Assembly (NCBI GenBank): GCA_963783045.1
Contig: CAWAMD010000002.1
Coordinates: 434,001 to 498,000 of the forward strand
Length of the DNA stretch: 64,000 nt
Direction: 5' to 3'
Source of the DNA: CAWAMD01 sp963783045
GTDB lineage: Bacteria > Actinomycetota > Nitriliruptoria > Nitriliruptorales > Nitriliruptoraceae
The position numbers and the translations under genes were made by a program. The first letter of the stretch is position 1. Each line of letters begins with the position of its first letter. Shown here one piece after another: positions 13,926 through 21,525 of the stretch. Under the pieces are notes generated by a model. The model was not told the DNA's origin and ran no database searches. It saw nothing but the letters and a program-made list of their open reading frames with translations.

Positions 13926-14894
13926 TCAGGACTGCTCGTCGTCGCCGTCCTCTGTCTTCTCGTCGGCCTCGGCCTCGTCGGTGGCCTCGGCCTCGTCGGT
14001 GGCCTCGGGCTCGTCGGTGGCCTCGGGTGACACGTCGGCGCCGGTGACCGCTTCGGTCACCTGCTCGACGGTCTCCGCCACCGTCTCTGCGGCGGACTCG
14101 ACGGCCCCCGCGGCCGTTTCCGCGACCGTCGCGGCCACGTCAGCGGCGCGGCCAGCGACGGACTCCGCCGCGTCGGCGGTCGTGTCGGCCGCGTCGGCCA
14201 CGGCCTCGCTGTCGGTCGCCTCGACGGCGGCGGCGCCAGCAGTCTCGGCGGCGTCGGCGGCCGTGTCACCGGCGGTCTCGGCCGCAGCGGCAGCAGCCTC
14301 GCCGGCGTCCTCCACCGTCTCGGCGACGGCCTCCCCCGCGTCCGAGGCGGCCTCGGCCGGGGTGGCGGCGTCCGGCGACGCTCCACCCTTGTCCTCGAGC
14401 GCGGCGAGGAGCCGTCCCATGTCGGTGAGCGGCGCCTGCAGCAGCCGGACGAAGTTGGCCAGCGCGCCGTGCATGAGACCGGCGAGGTGGGTCAGCAGCT
14501 CCTCGCGGGACTCGAGGTCCGCGAGCTTGCGGGTCGACTCCTCGTCGAGGACGTTGCCCTCGAGGAAGCCGGCCTTCACGAGCAGCTCGGGGTGGTCCTT
14601 CGCGAAGGCGCGCAGCGCCTTCGAGGGGCCGACCGGGTCGTCCTCGCAGAAGACCAGCGCGGTCGGGCCGACGAGGTAGTCCTCGAGCCCGGCGATGCCG
14701 GCCTGGTCGGCGGCCCGCCGCGTCATCGTGTTCTTGACCACCTTGTAGGTGGCCCCGGACTTGCGGAGCTCGGCGCGGAGCTCGGCGAGCTCGGCGACGC
14801 TCAGCCCGCGATAGTCCGTGAGCAGGGTCGCGGCGCTGCTCGAGAGCTGCTGCTCGAGCTCCTCGACGGCGGCGACCTTGTCTGGCCGTGCCAT
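13926..14894 (-). CDS. rplJ: 50S ribosomal protein L10 with a long Ala/Thr/acid-rich C-terminal tail
   Basis: L10 anchors L7/L12 dimers on 23S rRNA and represses its own operon. The start was set at the ATG at 14894 (MARPDKVAAVEELEQQL); a longer open frame to 15212 adds residues foreign to the family. Residues 1-170 are a normal L10 ending RLLAALEDKG. Residues 172-322 are an extra ~150-residue tail built of short degenerate repeats (AAETAGDTA, ADAAETAG, AETVAETVEQ) and finishing with repeated EATDE/EADE units. L10 is normally about 165-180 residues, so the protein is nearly doubled. The tail is probably helical or disordered and strongly acidic. The frame is intact, so the extension is unlikely to be an artefact. 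Confidence 0.93.
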   Translation of the reverse strand: MARPDKVAAVEELEQQLSSSAATLLTDYRGLSVAELAELRAELRKSGATYKVVKNTMTRRAADQAGIAGLEDYLVGPTALVFCEDDPVGPSKALRAFAKDHPELLVKAGFLEGNVLDEESTRKLADLESREELLTHLAGLMHGALANFVRLLQAPLTDMGRLLAALEDKGGASPDAATPAEAASDAGEAVAETVEDAGEAAAAAAETAGDTAADAAETAGAAAVEATDSEAVADAADTTADAAESVAGRAADVAATVAETAAGAVESAAETVAETVEQVTEAVTGADVSPEATDEPEATDEAEATDEAEADEKTEDGDDEQS

Positions 14895-15216
14895 GGGGTC
14901 CTCCGTGCGGGTCTGGATGGCGCACGGCGCGAGCCAGGAGCGGCTGACCTGTCGCAAACGCCCCCTGGGCGGGGATCCGCGCAGAGGGCGACACGTTGAA
15001 CCGGGCGACACAGGGTGTGCCGGGTCCGTCATATCGGCCTGCGCGGGATGAGCGTCCTGGTCATCGGGCGCCGCGGTCCGTCCCGGTGTGGGACGCTGGA
15101 CAGGGCGCGGGATGTGCCGCCACCTTCGGCCCGCCGTGCAGCGGGCATCCTGCGGTCTTTGGCTGTGTTGTGGTGAGCCACGGACTGTACGGCGACGACC
15201 GTGACCGGTCAAACCG
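14895..15216. other. rplJ leader region
   Basis: A 322-base gap with no gene. It carries a predicted promoter at 15184-15212, overlapping the end of the receiver gene's transcription unit, and a 5' leader of about 280 bases for rplJL. The leader of this operon is the usual binding site for the L10-L12 complex. A GC-rich inverted repeat (CCCC/GGGG) around 14960-14980 may be part of such a fold, but the classical structure was not verified. Confidence 0.5.
15184..15212 (-). promoter_or_regulatory. Predicted rplJL promoter
   Basis: Minus-strand TTGACC (15212-15207), 17-base spacer, TACAGT (15189-15184). Transcription would start near 15177, about 280 bases before rplJ. It sits immediately after the stop codon of the receiver protein gene, so rplJL can be expressed independently of it. 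Confidence 0.55.
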
Positions 15217-15603
15217 TCAGGCGGTGAGCTGCTCGACCTTCTTCAGCAGCGCGAACGCCGTGAAGGGCTTGGCGAGCTCGTCGTCGACGCCGAGGTCCCG
15301 GGCGTGGTCGCGGTCCACCGGGCGGGTGCGATCGAACAGGAGCACGACCTGCGCGCCGGCGGTCTCTGGCTGCGCCTTGATGCTCTTCGCCACGGCCAGC
15401 CCCCCGTGGCCCGGCAGGTCCATGTCGATGACGACGAGATCCGGCCGGTGGCGGGCGACGGCCAGGATGGCTTCGTCGGTCGCGGCTGCCTCCACCACGC
15501 GATACGACTCGCCGGTGAGGGTCAGACGCACGAGCGAGCGCACATCCTCGTCCGCGTCCGCGACGAGGATGGTGCGGGCCGAGGTGGGCTCCGCCGCCGT
15601 CAC
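15217..15603 (-). CDS. Stand-alone response-regulator receiver protein
   Basis: A 128-residue CheY-like protein with no output domain. The acidic pocket is in ADADED (Asp16/Asp18), the predicted phospho-acceptor is Asp60 in VVIDMDLPG, and the conserved lysine is Lys112 in AKPF. The usual Thr/Ser at the end of strand 4 is replaced (VVLLFDRT), so signalling may be unusual. The start is GTG at 15603 with GGTGG about 7 bases upstream. No histidine kinase lies nearby. It sits alone between the rplKA and rplJL units, a position with no obvious functional logic. Partner and output are unknown. Confidence 0.85.
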   Translation of the reverse strand: MTAAEPTSARTILVADADEDVRSLVRLTLTGESYRVVEAAATDEAILAVARHRPDLVVIDMDLPGHGGLAVAKSIKAQPETAGAQVVLLFDRTRPVDRDHARDLGVDDELAKPFTAFALLKKVEQLTA

Positions 15604-15733
15604 CGTCGAACCACCATGGGGCCACCTTCCTGATCGTCATCACGCACAGCATCGGACGGGGCTGCTGAGCGCATCGCCGACACTGCGGATCGTAGCCGAG
15701 CCCTGCGTCGTGGGCCGTCCACCGGCACCAGGA

Positions 15734-15754
15734 AGCCCGCCACGCGGGCGGGCT
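15734..15754 (-). terminator. Hairpin after rplA
   Basis: 8-bp stem AGCCCGCC/GGCGGGCT with a 5-base loop, 24 bases beyond the rplA stop on the minus strand. It would end the rplKA transcript before the receiver gene. No U-tract. Confidence 0.5.
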
Positions 15755-15778
15755 CCGTGGGGTCGTGACGACCGCCGG

Positions 15779-16504
15779 TCAGGAGGCCTCTTCGTCCTCG
15801 AGCAGGTCGCGAGACTTGGCCGGGTCGAGCGGCACCGACGGGCTCGCCGAGGTCGACACGGCCACGGTCCGCAGGTAGCGGCCCTTCGCGGCCGCGGGCC
15901 GCTGCCGGACGATCTCGTCGAGCAGTGCCTCGTAGTTGTCGAGCAGCTGGTCGACGCTGAACGAGGCCTTGCCGAGGATCGTGTGGACGTTGCCGTTGCG
16001 GTCAGAGCGGTACTCGACGCGACCGGCCTTGATCTCGGACACGGCCTTGCCCACGTCCATGGTGACCGTGCCCGACTTCGGGTTCGGCATCAGGCCACGG
16101 GGACCCAGCAGCTTCCCGAGCCGCCCGAGCTTGCCCATCATGTCCGGGGTGGCGATGACCGAGTCGACCTCGTCGAGCAGCTCACCGCTGCCGAGACGCT
16201 CGACCAGGTCGTCCGCGCCCACGTAGTCGGCGCCGGCCTGCTCGGCCTCGGTCGCCTTCTCGCCCGCGGCCACGACCGCGACCCGGACCTCCTTGCCGGT
16301 GCCGTGCGGCAGCGACACCGCACCACGGACCATCTGGTCCGCCTTGCGCGGGTCGATGCCGAGCCGGAAGGCCACGTCCACGGTCGGGTCGTAGTTGACC
16401 GCGGTGACCTCCTTCAGCAGGCCGAACCCGGCTCGGGGGCCGTACAGACGGCCTGCACCGATCTTCTCCTTGGCCTCGCGGTACCGCTTGCCACGCTTCG
16501 CCAT
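15779..16504 (-). CDS. rplA: 50S ribosomal protein L1
   Basis: L1-stalk protein that assists release of deacylated tRNA, 241 residues. The start was set at the ATG at 16504 (MAKRGKRYREAKEKI); the open frame extends further upstream through rplK in another frame but is not coding there. The signature GKLLGPRGLMPNPKSGTVT and the preceding TPDMMGKLGRLG are intact. The last ~20 residues (DPAKSRDLLEDEEAS) form a short acidic tail beyond the normal end. Paired with rplK, 80 bases upstream. Confidence 0.97.
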   Translation of the reverse strand: MAKRGKRYREAKEKIGAGRLYGPRAGFGLLKEVTAVNYDPTVDVAFRLGIDPRKADQMVRGAVSLPHGTGKEVRVAVVAAGEKATEAEQAGADYVGADDLVERLGSGELLDEVDSVIATPDMMGKLGRLGKLLGPRGLMPNPKSGTVTMDVGKAVSEIKAGRVEYRSDRNGNVHTILGKASFSVDQLLDNYEALLDEIVRQRPAAAKGRYLRTVAVSTSASPSVPLDPAKSRDLLEDEEAS

Positions 16505-16584
16505 CGTGTCTGTCTCCTCGTGGTACCAGCGGCGGGCGGACCCGCCTCCCACGTTCGTGTTTGGTCGGAGGTGTGACGCTCCGG

Positions 16585-17010
16585 TCAGCCCTCGACGGTG
16601 AGTCCCATCGAGCGGGCCGTGCCCTCGATGATCTTCATCGCACCAGCGACGTCGATCGCGTTGAGGTCCGGCATCTTCTTCTCGGCGATCTCGCGGACCT
16701 GGTCGCGCGTGACCTTGCCGACCTTCTCGGTGTGCGGGACGCCCGATCCCTTCGGGATGCCGGCGGCCTTGAGCAACAGCTGCGCCGCCGGTGGCGTCTT
16801 CATGATGAAGGTGAAGGAGCGGTCCTCGAAGACCGTGATCTCCACCGGGATGATGTCGCCCGTCTGCTGCTGCGTCTTCTCGTTGAAGTTCTTGCAGAAC
16901 TCCATGATGTTGACGCCGTGCTGACCGAGCGCCGGGCCGACCGGAGGAGCCGGATTGGCCTGGCCGGCCGGGATCTGCAACTTGATGAGGCCGATGACCT
17001 TCTTCGCCAT
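16585..17010 (-). CDS. rplK: 50S ribosomal protein L11
   Basis: GTPase-centre protein of the large subunit, 141 residues, exactly the usual length. It contains IKLQIPAGQANPAPPVGPAL with the conserved proline-rich loop bound by thiopeptide antibiotics, and the C-terminal rRNA-binding segment DLNAIDVAGAMKIIEGTARS. It is separated from nusG by 98 bases without a clear promoter, so it may be co-transcribed with secE-nusG. Confidence 0.98.
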   Translation of the reverse strand: MAKKVIGLIKLQIPAGQANPAPPVGPALGQHGVNIMEFCKNFNEKTQQQTGDIIPVEITVFEDRSFTFIMKTPPAAQLLLKAAGIPKGSGVPHTEKVGKVTRDQVREIAEKKMPDLNAIDVAGAMKIIEGTARSMGLTVEG

Positions 17011-17108
17011 GGTTCATACTTTCGTCCCGTGGTGCGAACGGCGCAGCGCGCCTCCCACGTCGGTTGGTGGTTGCCCGCCGCGATCCGGTCAGGCAGGTCG
17101 GGCGTGGC

Positions 17109-18266
17109 CTACAGCTTCGCCACGTTGTCGAAGGGCAGTTCGAGCGGTGTCTCGCGGCCGAACACGGACACGAGCACCTTGAGCTTCGCCTGGTCGAGGT
17201 TGATCTCGGAGATGGTCCCGGTGAAGTCGGCGAACGGGCCAGAGGTGACGCGGATGGTCTCGCCGACCTCGAGATCGATCTCGATCTCGGGCTTCTCGGG
17301 CTCGGCTGCCTCCTCGCCCTCGGGCTCCTCGACGACCTCGTCCGGGATCTTCAGCGTCGAGGCGACCTCACGCAGCGAGAGCGGCACGGGACGCGACCCG
17401 GGCGAGCCGACGAACCCGGTGACAGCCGGCGTGTTCCGCACGATGCCCCAGGTCTCGTCGTCCATGTCGAGGCGCACGAGCACGTAGCCGGGGAGGAACT
17501 TCTTCTGGGCTGTGGTCTTCTTGCCCTTCTTGTACTCGGTGACCTCTTCGGTCGGGATCACGATCTCGTAGATGCGGTCCTCGGCGTTGAGGGTCTCGAC
17601 GCGGTTGGTCAGGTTGTCCTTGACCCGCTGCTCGTAGCCGGCATAGGTGTGCACGACATACCAGTCGCCGGGCAGCCGGATCAGGTCCTTGCGGTCGCGC
17701 ACGTCCTCCATCGAGCGGGGCCGGCGGCGGACCGGCTCCTCGGCGGTGGTGACGTCGGTCTCGCCCTCGGCCTCCGGCGCCTCGTCAGTGGCCTCCGGGT
17801 GCTCGGCCGGGATCTGGTCGCCGGGCTCGGGGTACTCGTCGCCGGCGTCGGCGCCGGCCATGCCGAGCAGGTCGTCGAGGTCGTCGCCGCCTTCCTCGGC
17901 CGCGTCCTCGGCGGCTTCCTCGGCCACCGAGAGCCCGCCGGCCGGCGGCTCGTCGTCCTCGGGCGAGGTCACGGGCGCATCGTCCGACCGCCGGCGAGCC
18001 TGCTGGTCGGTGGCGTCGCCGAGCACCTCGTCCTCGGTCTCGACGTGACCTGCCTGGTCGGGCTGCTCCGGAGGGGACGTCACGCCGACCCGCTCGACGT
18101 CCTCGTCGGTCGCGGGATCCTCGGGGCGGCCCTCGGCGCTCTCGTACACCACCTCGTCGAGGGGCGCATTGTCCATCTCACCCGAGGTCGGAAGGTCCTC
18201 GGGTGACGCGCCGGAGGTCGGCTCCTCGTCGGGAGCCTGCGGTTCGGGGTTCGTCTGGTTGGCCAC
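17109..18266 (-). CDS. nusG: Transcription elongation/antitermination factor NusG with acidic N-terminal extension
   Basis: NusG/Spt5 factor that binds RNA polymerase and couples it to Rho or the ribosome. The product is 385 residues, about twice the usual ~180. Residues 1-195 are a poorly conserved acidic, Pro/Glu/Asp-rich extension. The NGN domain spans about 200-308 (DWYVVHTYAGYEQRVKDNL, KKFLPGYVLVRLDM). An acidic linker of about 25 residues follows (EEPEGEEAAEPEKPEIEI), then the KOW domain at 335-385 (GPFADFTGTISEINLDQAKL). The start is GTG at 18266, 6 bases after the secE stop. Acidic N-terminal extensions are known on actinobacterial NusG, but this one is long. Confidence 0.95.
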   Translation of the reverse strand: MANQTNPEPQAPDEEPTSGASPEDLPTSGEMDNAPLDEVVYESAEGRPEDPATDEDVERVGVTSPPEQPDQAGHVETEDEVLGDATDQQARRRSDDAPVTSPEDDEPPAGGLSVAEEAAEDAAEEGGDDLDDLLGMAGADAGDEYPEPGDQIPAEHPEATDEAPEAEGETDVTTAEEPVRRRPRSMEDVRDRKDLIRLPGDWYVVHTYAGYEQRVKDNLTNRVETLNAEDRIYEIVIPTEEVTEYKKGKKTTAQKKFLPGYVLVRLDMDDETWGIVRNTPAVTGFVGSPGSRPVPLSLREVASTLKIPDEVVEEPEGEEAAEPEKPEIEIDLEVGETIRVTSGPFADFTGTISEINLDQAKLKVLVSVFGRETPLELPFDNVAKL

Positions 18267-18272
18267 GATTAC

Positions 18273-18560
18273 CTATCCGAAGATCCTGAAGACGCCTTTA
18301 CCGATCACCCAGTCGAGGCCGAAGGTGAACGCGGTCAGCACGGCCGTCGTGATGAGCACGACGAACGTGTAGGAGGTGACCTCCTTGCGGTTGGGCCACG
18401 CCACCTTGCGCAGCTCGCCCCGGACCTCCCGAAGGAACTGCGCCGGTGGTGTCCGCCGACGCTTGGTCGCCTCGGCGTGGTATTCACGCTCGAGGTGCGC
18501 CTCGGTCTCGGGCTGGTCACGCTCGTCGCGTGCCTGCTGACGCCTGGACTCGCGGTTCAT
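18273..18560 (-). CDS. secE: Preprotein translocase subunit SecE
   Basis: Small membrane subunit of the SecYEG channel, 95 residues. The start was set at the ATG at 18560 with GAGGAT 7 bases upstream. A charged N-terminus leads to the conserved amphipathic segment FLREVRGELRKVAWPNRKEV and one membrane helix (TFVVLITTAVLTAFTFGLDWV). The gene lies between tRNA-Trp and nusG, as in mycobacteria. Confidence 0.96.
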   Translation of the reverse strand: MNRESRRQQARDERDQPETEAHLEREYHAEATKRRRTPPAQFLREVRGELRKVAWPNRKEVTSYTFVVLITTAVLTAFTFGLDWVIGKGVFRIFG

Positions 18561-18735
18561 CGGATCCTCGACTCGATCGCCACGTGGGACGGCCATGACC
18601 GACGTGGACTTCGTGATGGGACATCGGGCGGGGTGGATGGGTCGGTGGGTGCCGGGCCCCTCCAGTGTGCCGAACGTCCCTGCCTCGCGCGCGAGGCCGT
18701 CACACGCGCAGTCCGCCGTGTGACGGATGATCAAG

Positions 18736-18809
18736 CACGGGAGGAGGGACTTGAACCCCCAGCCGCCGGTTTTGGAGACCGGTGCTCTGCCAAATTGAGC
18801 TACTCCCGT
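18736..18809 (-). tRNA. trnW: tRNA-Trp (CCA)
   Basis: A 74-base cloverleaf on the minus strand: acceptor ACGGGAG pairs with CTCCCGT, D stem AGCTC, anticodon loop CTCCAAA reading CCA, and T arm GGGGGTTCAAGTCCC. The discriminator base is G. CCA is not encoded. Upstream of secE, the same position as in mycobacteria. Confidence 0.96.
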
Positions 18810-18935
18810 CCGCTCCGGCACCGGATGGCGTTCGCCGTCAGCGCCTTCGCGGGCACGTCGGGTGATGGGCCATCTGACACGGGAACGCTGCCCGACGCGG
18901 GCAGCCCCATCAGGGTAACGGCCCGGTGGCCCACA

Positions 18936-19053
18936 CGACAACCGGCGCGCTCCATGCGAGCGACAACCGGCGCGCTCCATGCGAGCGACAACCGGCACGC
19001 TCTACGCGAGCGACAACCGGCGCGCTCTACGCGAGCGACAACCGGCACGCTAG
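18936..19053. repeat. Tandem 25-bp repeat, five copies
   Basis: Copies begin at 18936, 18961, 18986, 19011 and 19036 with an exact period of 25. The unit is CGACAACCGGCGCGCTCCAT plus GCGAG, varying at two or three positions (CGC/CAC, CCATG/CTACG); the last copy is truncated. Each unit can form a small GAGCG...CGCTC hairpin with its neighbour. The array ends exactly in the hadB stop codon and lies between hadB and tRNA-Trp. There are no spacers, so it is not a CRISPR. Function unknown; possibly a terminator-like or slipped-strand array. Confidence 0.85.
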
Positions 19054-19445
19054 TCGACCACGACCTTGCCGGTCCCCTTGATGACCGTCTCGCCGCTCTC
19101 GTTCGTCGCCCACAGCGAGACCGTCGCCACGCCCTCACTCACGTCGGTGACCGTCCCCCCGAAGGTCGTCGTGGTCCCGAGCGGCCAGGGCTTCGTGAAC
19201 CGCACCGAGACCTCGCGGACCTTCTCCGGCCCGCCGGCCCAGCTCGTCAGCACCCGCGAGGCGAGCCCCATCGAGTACATGCCGTGGGCGATGATCCCAC
19301 CCGTGGGGCTGATCTGGCTCGCGAACTCCTCGTCGAAGTGCAGCGGGTTCATGTCGCCGGACGCGCCGGCGTACAGGACCGATCGGGTCAGGTCGTGGGT
19401 CTGCTCGATCGTGGGCAGCTCGGTGCCCTCGGTGACCTCGCTCAT
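19050..19445 (-). CDS. hadB: MaoC-like (R)-specific hydratase/dehydratase, HadB-type
   Basis: 131-residue hot-dog-fold protein. In mycobacteria HadB is the catalytic subunit of the beta-hydroxyacyl-ACP dehydratase of type II fatty-acid synthesis. The hydratase-2 motif YAGASGDMNPLHFD supplies the catalytic Asp31 and His36, followed by GGIIAHGMYSMG. It overlaps hadA by 4 bases (ATGA), consistent with an obligate heterodimer. The stop codon lies inside the tandem repeat array. The substrate may be long-chain acyl thioesters, but mycolate production cannot be assumed from this pair. Confidence 0.85.
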   Translation of the reverse strand: MSEVTEGTELPTIEQTHDLTRSVLYAGASGDMNPLHFDEEFASQISPTGGIIAHGMYSMGLASRVLTSWAGGPEKVREVSVRFTKPWPLGTTTTFGGTVTDVSEGVATVSLWATNESGETVIKGTGKVVVD

Positions 19446-19891
19446 GCGGACGCCTCCTGCTCGGGTGCGGAACCGAGGAAGACGATGACGCCACGGGACA
19501 GCACCGCGCGAGCATCGTCGGCGGCGAACCGGCAGTCCACCTCGATCGTCAGGAACTCGTTGCGGCCACGGGCGGCGATGTCCGCGATCCGCGGCGTGCA
19601 GCGCAGGACGTTGCCCGGCTCGATCGGCCGCAGACCGTACTCGTACGACTGTGAGCCGTGGACGAGCGCCGGATGCGCCCCGAGATCCGGGTCGGTGAAG
19701 AGCGCCTGGCCACCCTTGATCACGGTGAAGCAGGCCGCGAAGGTGGGCGGCGCCACGCAGTCGTCGCCGTCGCTGAAGTAGCGGGGGTCGCTCTCGCCGA
19801 GAGCTGCGGCGTACTCACGGATCTTCTCGCGGCACACCTCGTAGGTGTAGGAGGGATACTCCGTCCCGATCTTGTCGCGGTTGAGGGCCAT
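19442..19891 (-). CDS. hadA: MaoC-like dehydratase N-terminal-domain protein, HadA-type
   Basis: 149-residue hot-dog-fold partner of hadB. It has the substrate-binding half typical of HadA (YEVCREKIREYAAALGE near residue 17, VAPPTFAACF near residue 46, HGSQSYEYGLRPIEPGN near residue 78) and lacks the Asp/His catalytic pair seen in HadB. The order rpmG-hadA-hadB-tRNA-Trp-secE matches mycobacteria, which supports the assignment. No hadC is present before the tRNA. Confidence 0.85.
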   Translation of the reverse strand: MALNRDKIGTEYPSYTYEVCREKIREYAAALGESDPRYFSDGDDCVAPPTFAACFTVIKGGQALFTDPDLGAHPALVHGSQSYEYGLRPIEPGNVLRCTPRIADIAARGRNEFLTIEVDCRFAADDARAVLSRGVIVFLGSAPEQEASA

Positions 19892-20045
19892 GCTGCTCCT
19901 GACCGTGGGCGAGGGTCCGGCCGGTCACCGACCGGGAAGACATGCTAGTGACGCCCGCGCCGCCACCAACGCGAAACGGTCCGCCGTCAGCGGCGGACCG
20001 TCCGGGTGCCACGACGCGGCCATCAGCCGCGACGCATGCGGGACC

Positions 20046-20210
20046 TCAGCGGGTCTCCTTGTGGAGCGTGTGCGTCCGGCAGCGCGGGCAGAACTTGCGC
20101 AGCTCGATGCGCTCACGCTGGTTCACCCGGTGCTTCGTCGTGATGTAGTTGCGTTCCTTGCACTCCTGGCAGGCCAGGGTGACCTTCGGTCGGTTGTCGT
20201 TCTTCGGCAT
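20046..20210 (-). CDS. rpmG: 50S ribosomal protein L33
   Basis: 54-residue protein. It starts MPKNDNRPKVTLAC and has two CxxC pairs (Cys14/17 and Cys41/44), so this is the zinc-binding form of L33. ITTKHRVNQRERIELRKFC is typical of the family. It lies 127 bases after the tuf stop and 154 bases before hadA. Confidence 0.95.
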   Translation of the reverse strand: MPKNDNRPKVTLACQECKERNYITTKHRVNQRERIELRKFCPRCRTHTLHKETR

Positions 20211-20293
20211 GGCTGTGTCTTTTCACGTCGGGGGCGGCGGTCGCCGCCTGCGTTGCTCGAAGGTCAGGGTGCCAGGTCGGTCAACCCGTGCAA

Positions 20294-20322
20294 GACGCGA
20301 GGCCCGCCTGGGGCCTCGCGTC
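20294..20322 (-). terminator. Terminator after tuf
   Basis: Perfect 12-bp stem GACGCGAGGCCC/GGGCCTCGCGTC with a 5-base loop, 15 bases past the tuf stop on the minus strand. It separates tuf from rpmG-hadAB. Confidence 0.75.
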
Positions 20323-20337
20323 CGCACCGTCGTCGCG

Positions 20338-21525
20338 CTACTTGAGGATCTTGGTGACCCGGCCGGCACCAACCGTGCGGCCACCCTCACGGATCGCGAA
20401 CCGCAGCCCCTCGTCCATCGCGATCGGCTGGATCAGCTCCACCGTCATCTCGGTGTTGTCACCCGGCATCACCATCTCCACCCCGTCCGGCAGCGTGACC
20501 GACCCGGTCACATCCGTCGTGCGGAAGTAGAACTGCGGCCGATAGTTGTTGAAGAACGGCGTATGACGGCCACCCTCCTCCTTGGAGAGCACATACACCT
20601 GCGCCTCGAACTGGGTGTGCGGCGTGATCGAGGACGGCTTGGCCAACACCTGACCCCGCTCGATGTCCTCACGCTTGGTGCCACGCAGCAGCACCCCCAC
20701 GTTGTCGCCCGCCTGCCCCTCATCGAGCAGCTTGCGGAACATCTCCACACCGGTCACCGTCGTCTTGGTCGTGTCCTTGAGACCGACGATCTCGACCTCC
20801 TCACCGACCTTGACCTTGCCCTGCTCCACCCGGCCCGTGGCCACCGTCCCACGCCCGGTGATCGAGAACACGTCCTCGACCGGCATCAGGAAGTCCTTGT
20901 CCAGATCCCGCGTCGGGTCCTCGAAATAGGTGTCACACGCCTCCATCAGCTCCAGCACCGCCGACTCCGAGGCCTCATCACCCTCCAACGCCTTGAGCGC
21001 CGACCCACGGATCACCGGCGTGTCATCACCCGGGAACTCGTACTGGTCGAGCAGCTCACGCACCTCCATCTCGACCAGCTCGAGCAGCTCCTCGTCATCG
21101 ACCATGTCGACCTTGTTCAGAAACACGATCAGCCGCGGCACCCCCACCTGCCGCGCCAACAGCACATGCTCACGCGTCTGCGGCATCGGCCCATCCGCCG
21201 CAGACACCACCAGGATCGCACCATCCATCTGCGCCGCACCCGTGATCATGTTCTTCACATAATCCGCGTGCCCCGGCGCATCCACATGCGCGTAATGCCG
21301 GTTGTCGGTCTCATACTCCACATGCGCCAACGAGATCGTGATCCCACGCTCCCGCTCCTCCGGCGCCTTGTCGATCGCATCGAACGCCATCGTCTGCACA
21401 TTCGGGTTGTGCTTGTGCAGCACCGTCGTGATCGCCGCCGTCAACGTCGTCTTCCCGTGGTCGACGTGCCCGATCGTCCCGATGTTCATATGCGGCTTGG
21501 TCCGCTCGAACTTCGCCTTGGCCAT
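20338..21525 (-). CDS. tuf: Elongation factor Tu
   Basis: GTPase that delivers aminoacyl-tRNA to the ribosome, 395 residues. The start was set at the ATG at 21525 (MAKAKFERTKPHMNIGTIG) with AGGAGGG about 7 bases upstream. The GTP motifs GHVDHGKT, DAPGHADY and NKVD and the effector region RGITISLAHVEYET are intact. Codon use differs from its neighbours: it favours GCG, GTG, ACG, CCG, GAT, CAT and TAT, where flanking ribosomal and rpo genes favour GCC, GTC, ACC and GAC. It also sits between tRNA-Met and rpmG rather than beside the visible part of fusA. This suggests transfer or gene conversion; a second tuf may exist outside the window. Confidence 0.97.
   Translation of the reverse strand: MAKAKFERTKPHMNIGTIGHVDHGKTTLTAAITTVLHKHNPNVQTMAFDAIDKAPEERERGITISLAHVEYETDNRHYAHVDAPGHADYVKNMITGAAQMDGAILVVSAADGPMPQTREHVLLARQVGVPRLIVFLNKVDMVDDEELLELVEMEVRELLDQYEFPGDDTPVIRGSALKALEGDEASESAVLELMEACDTYFEDPTRDLDKDFLMPVEDVFSITGRGTVATGRVEQGKVKVGEEVEIVGLKDTTKTTVTGVEMFRKLLDEGQAGDNVGVLLRGTKREDIERGQVLAKPSSITPHTQFEAQVYVLSKEEGGRHTPFFNNYRPQFYFRTTDVTGSVTLPDGVEMVMPGDNTEMTVELIQPIAMDEGLRFAIREGGRTVGAGRVTKILK

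Noticed and set aside
18936..19053. CRISPR-like reading of the 25-bp repeats
   Set aside because: Copies are directly adjacent without spacers, and no cas genes are present.
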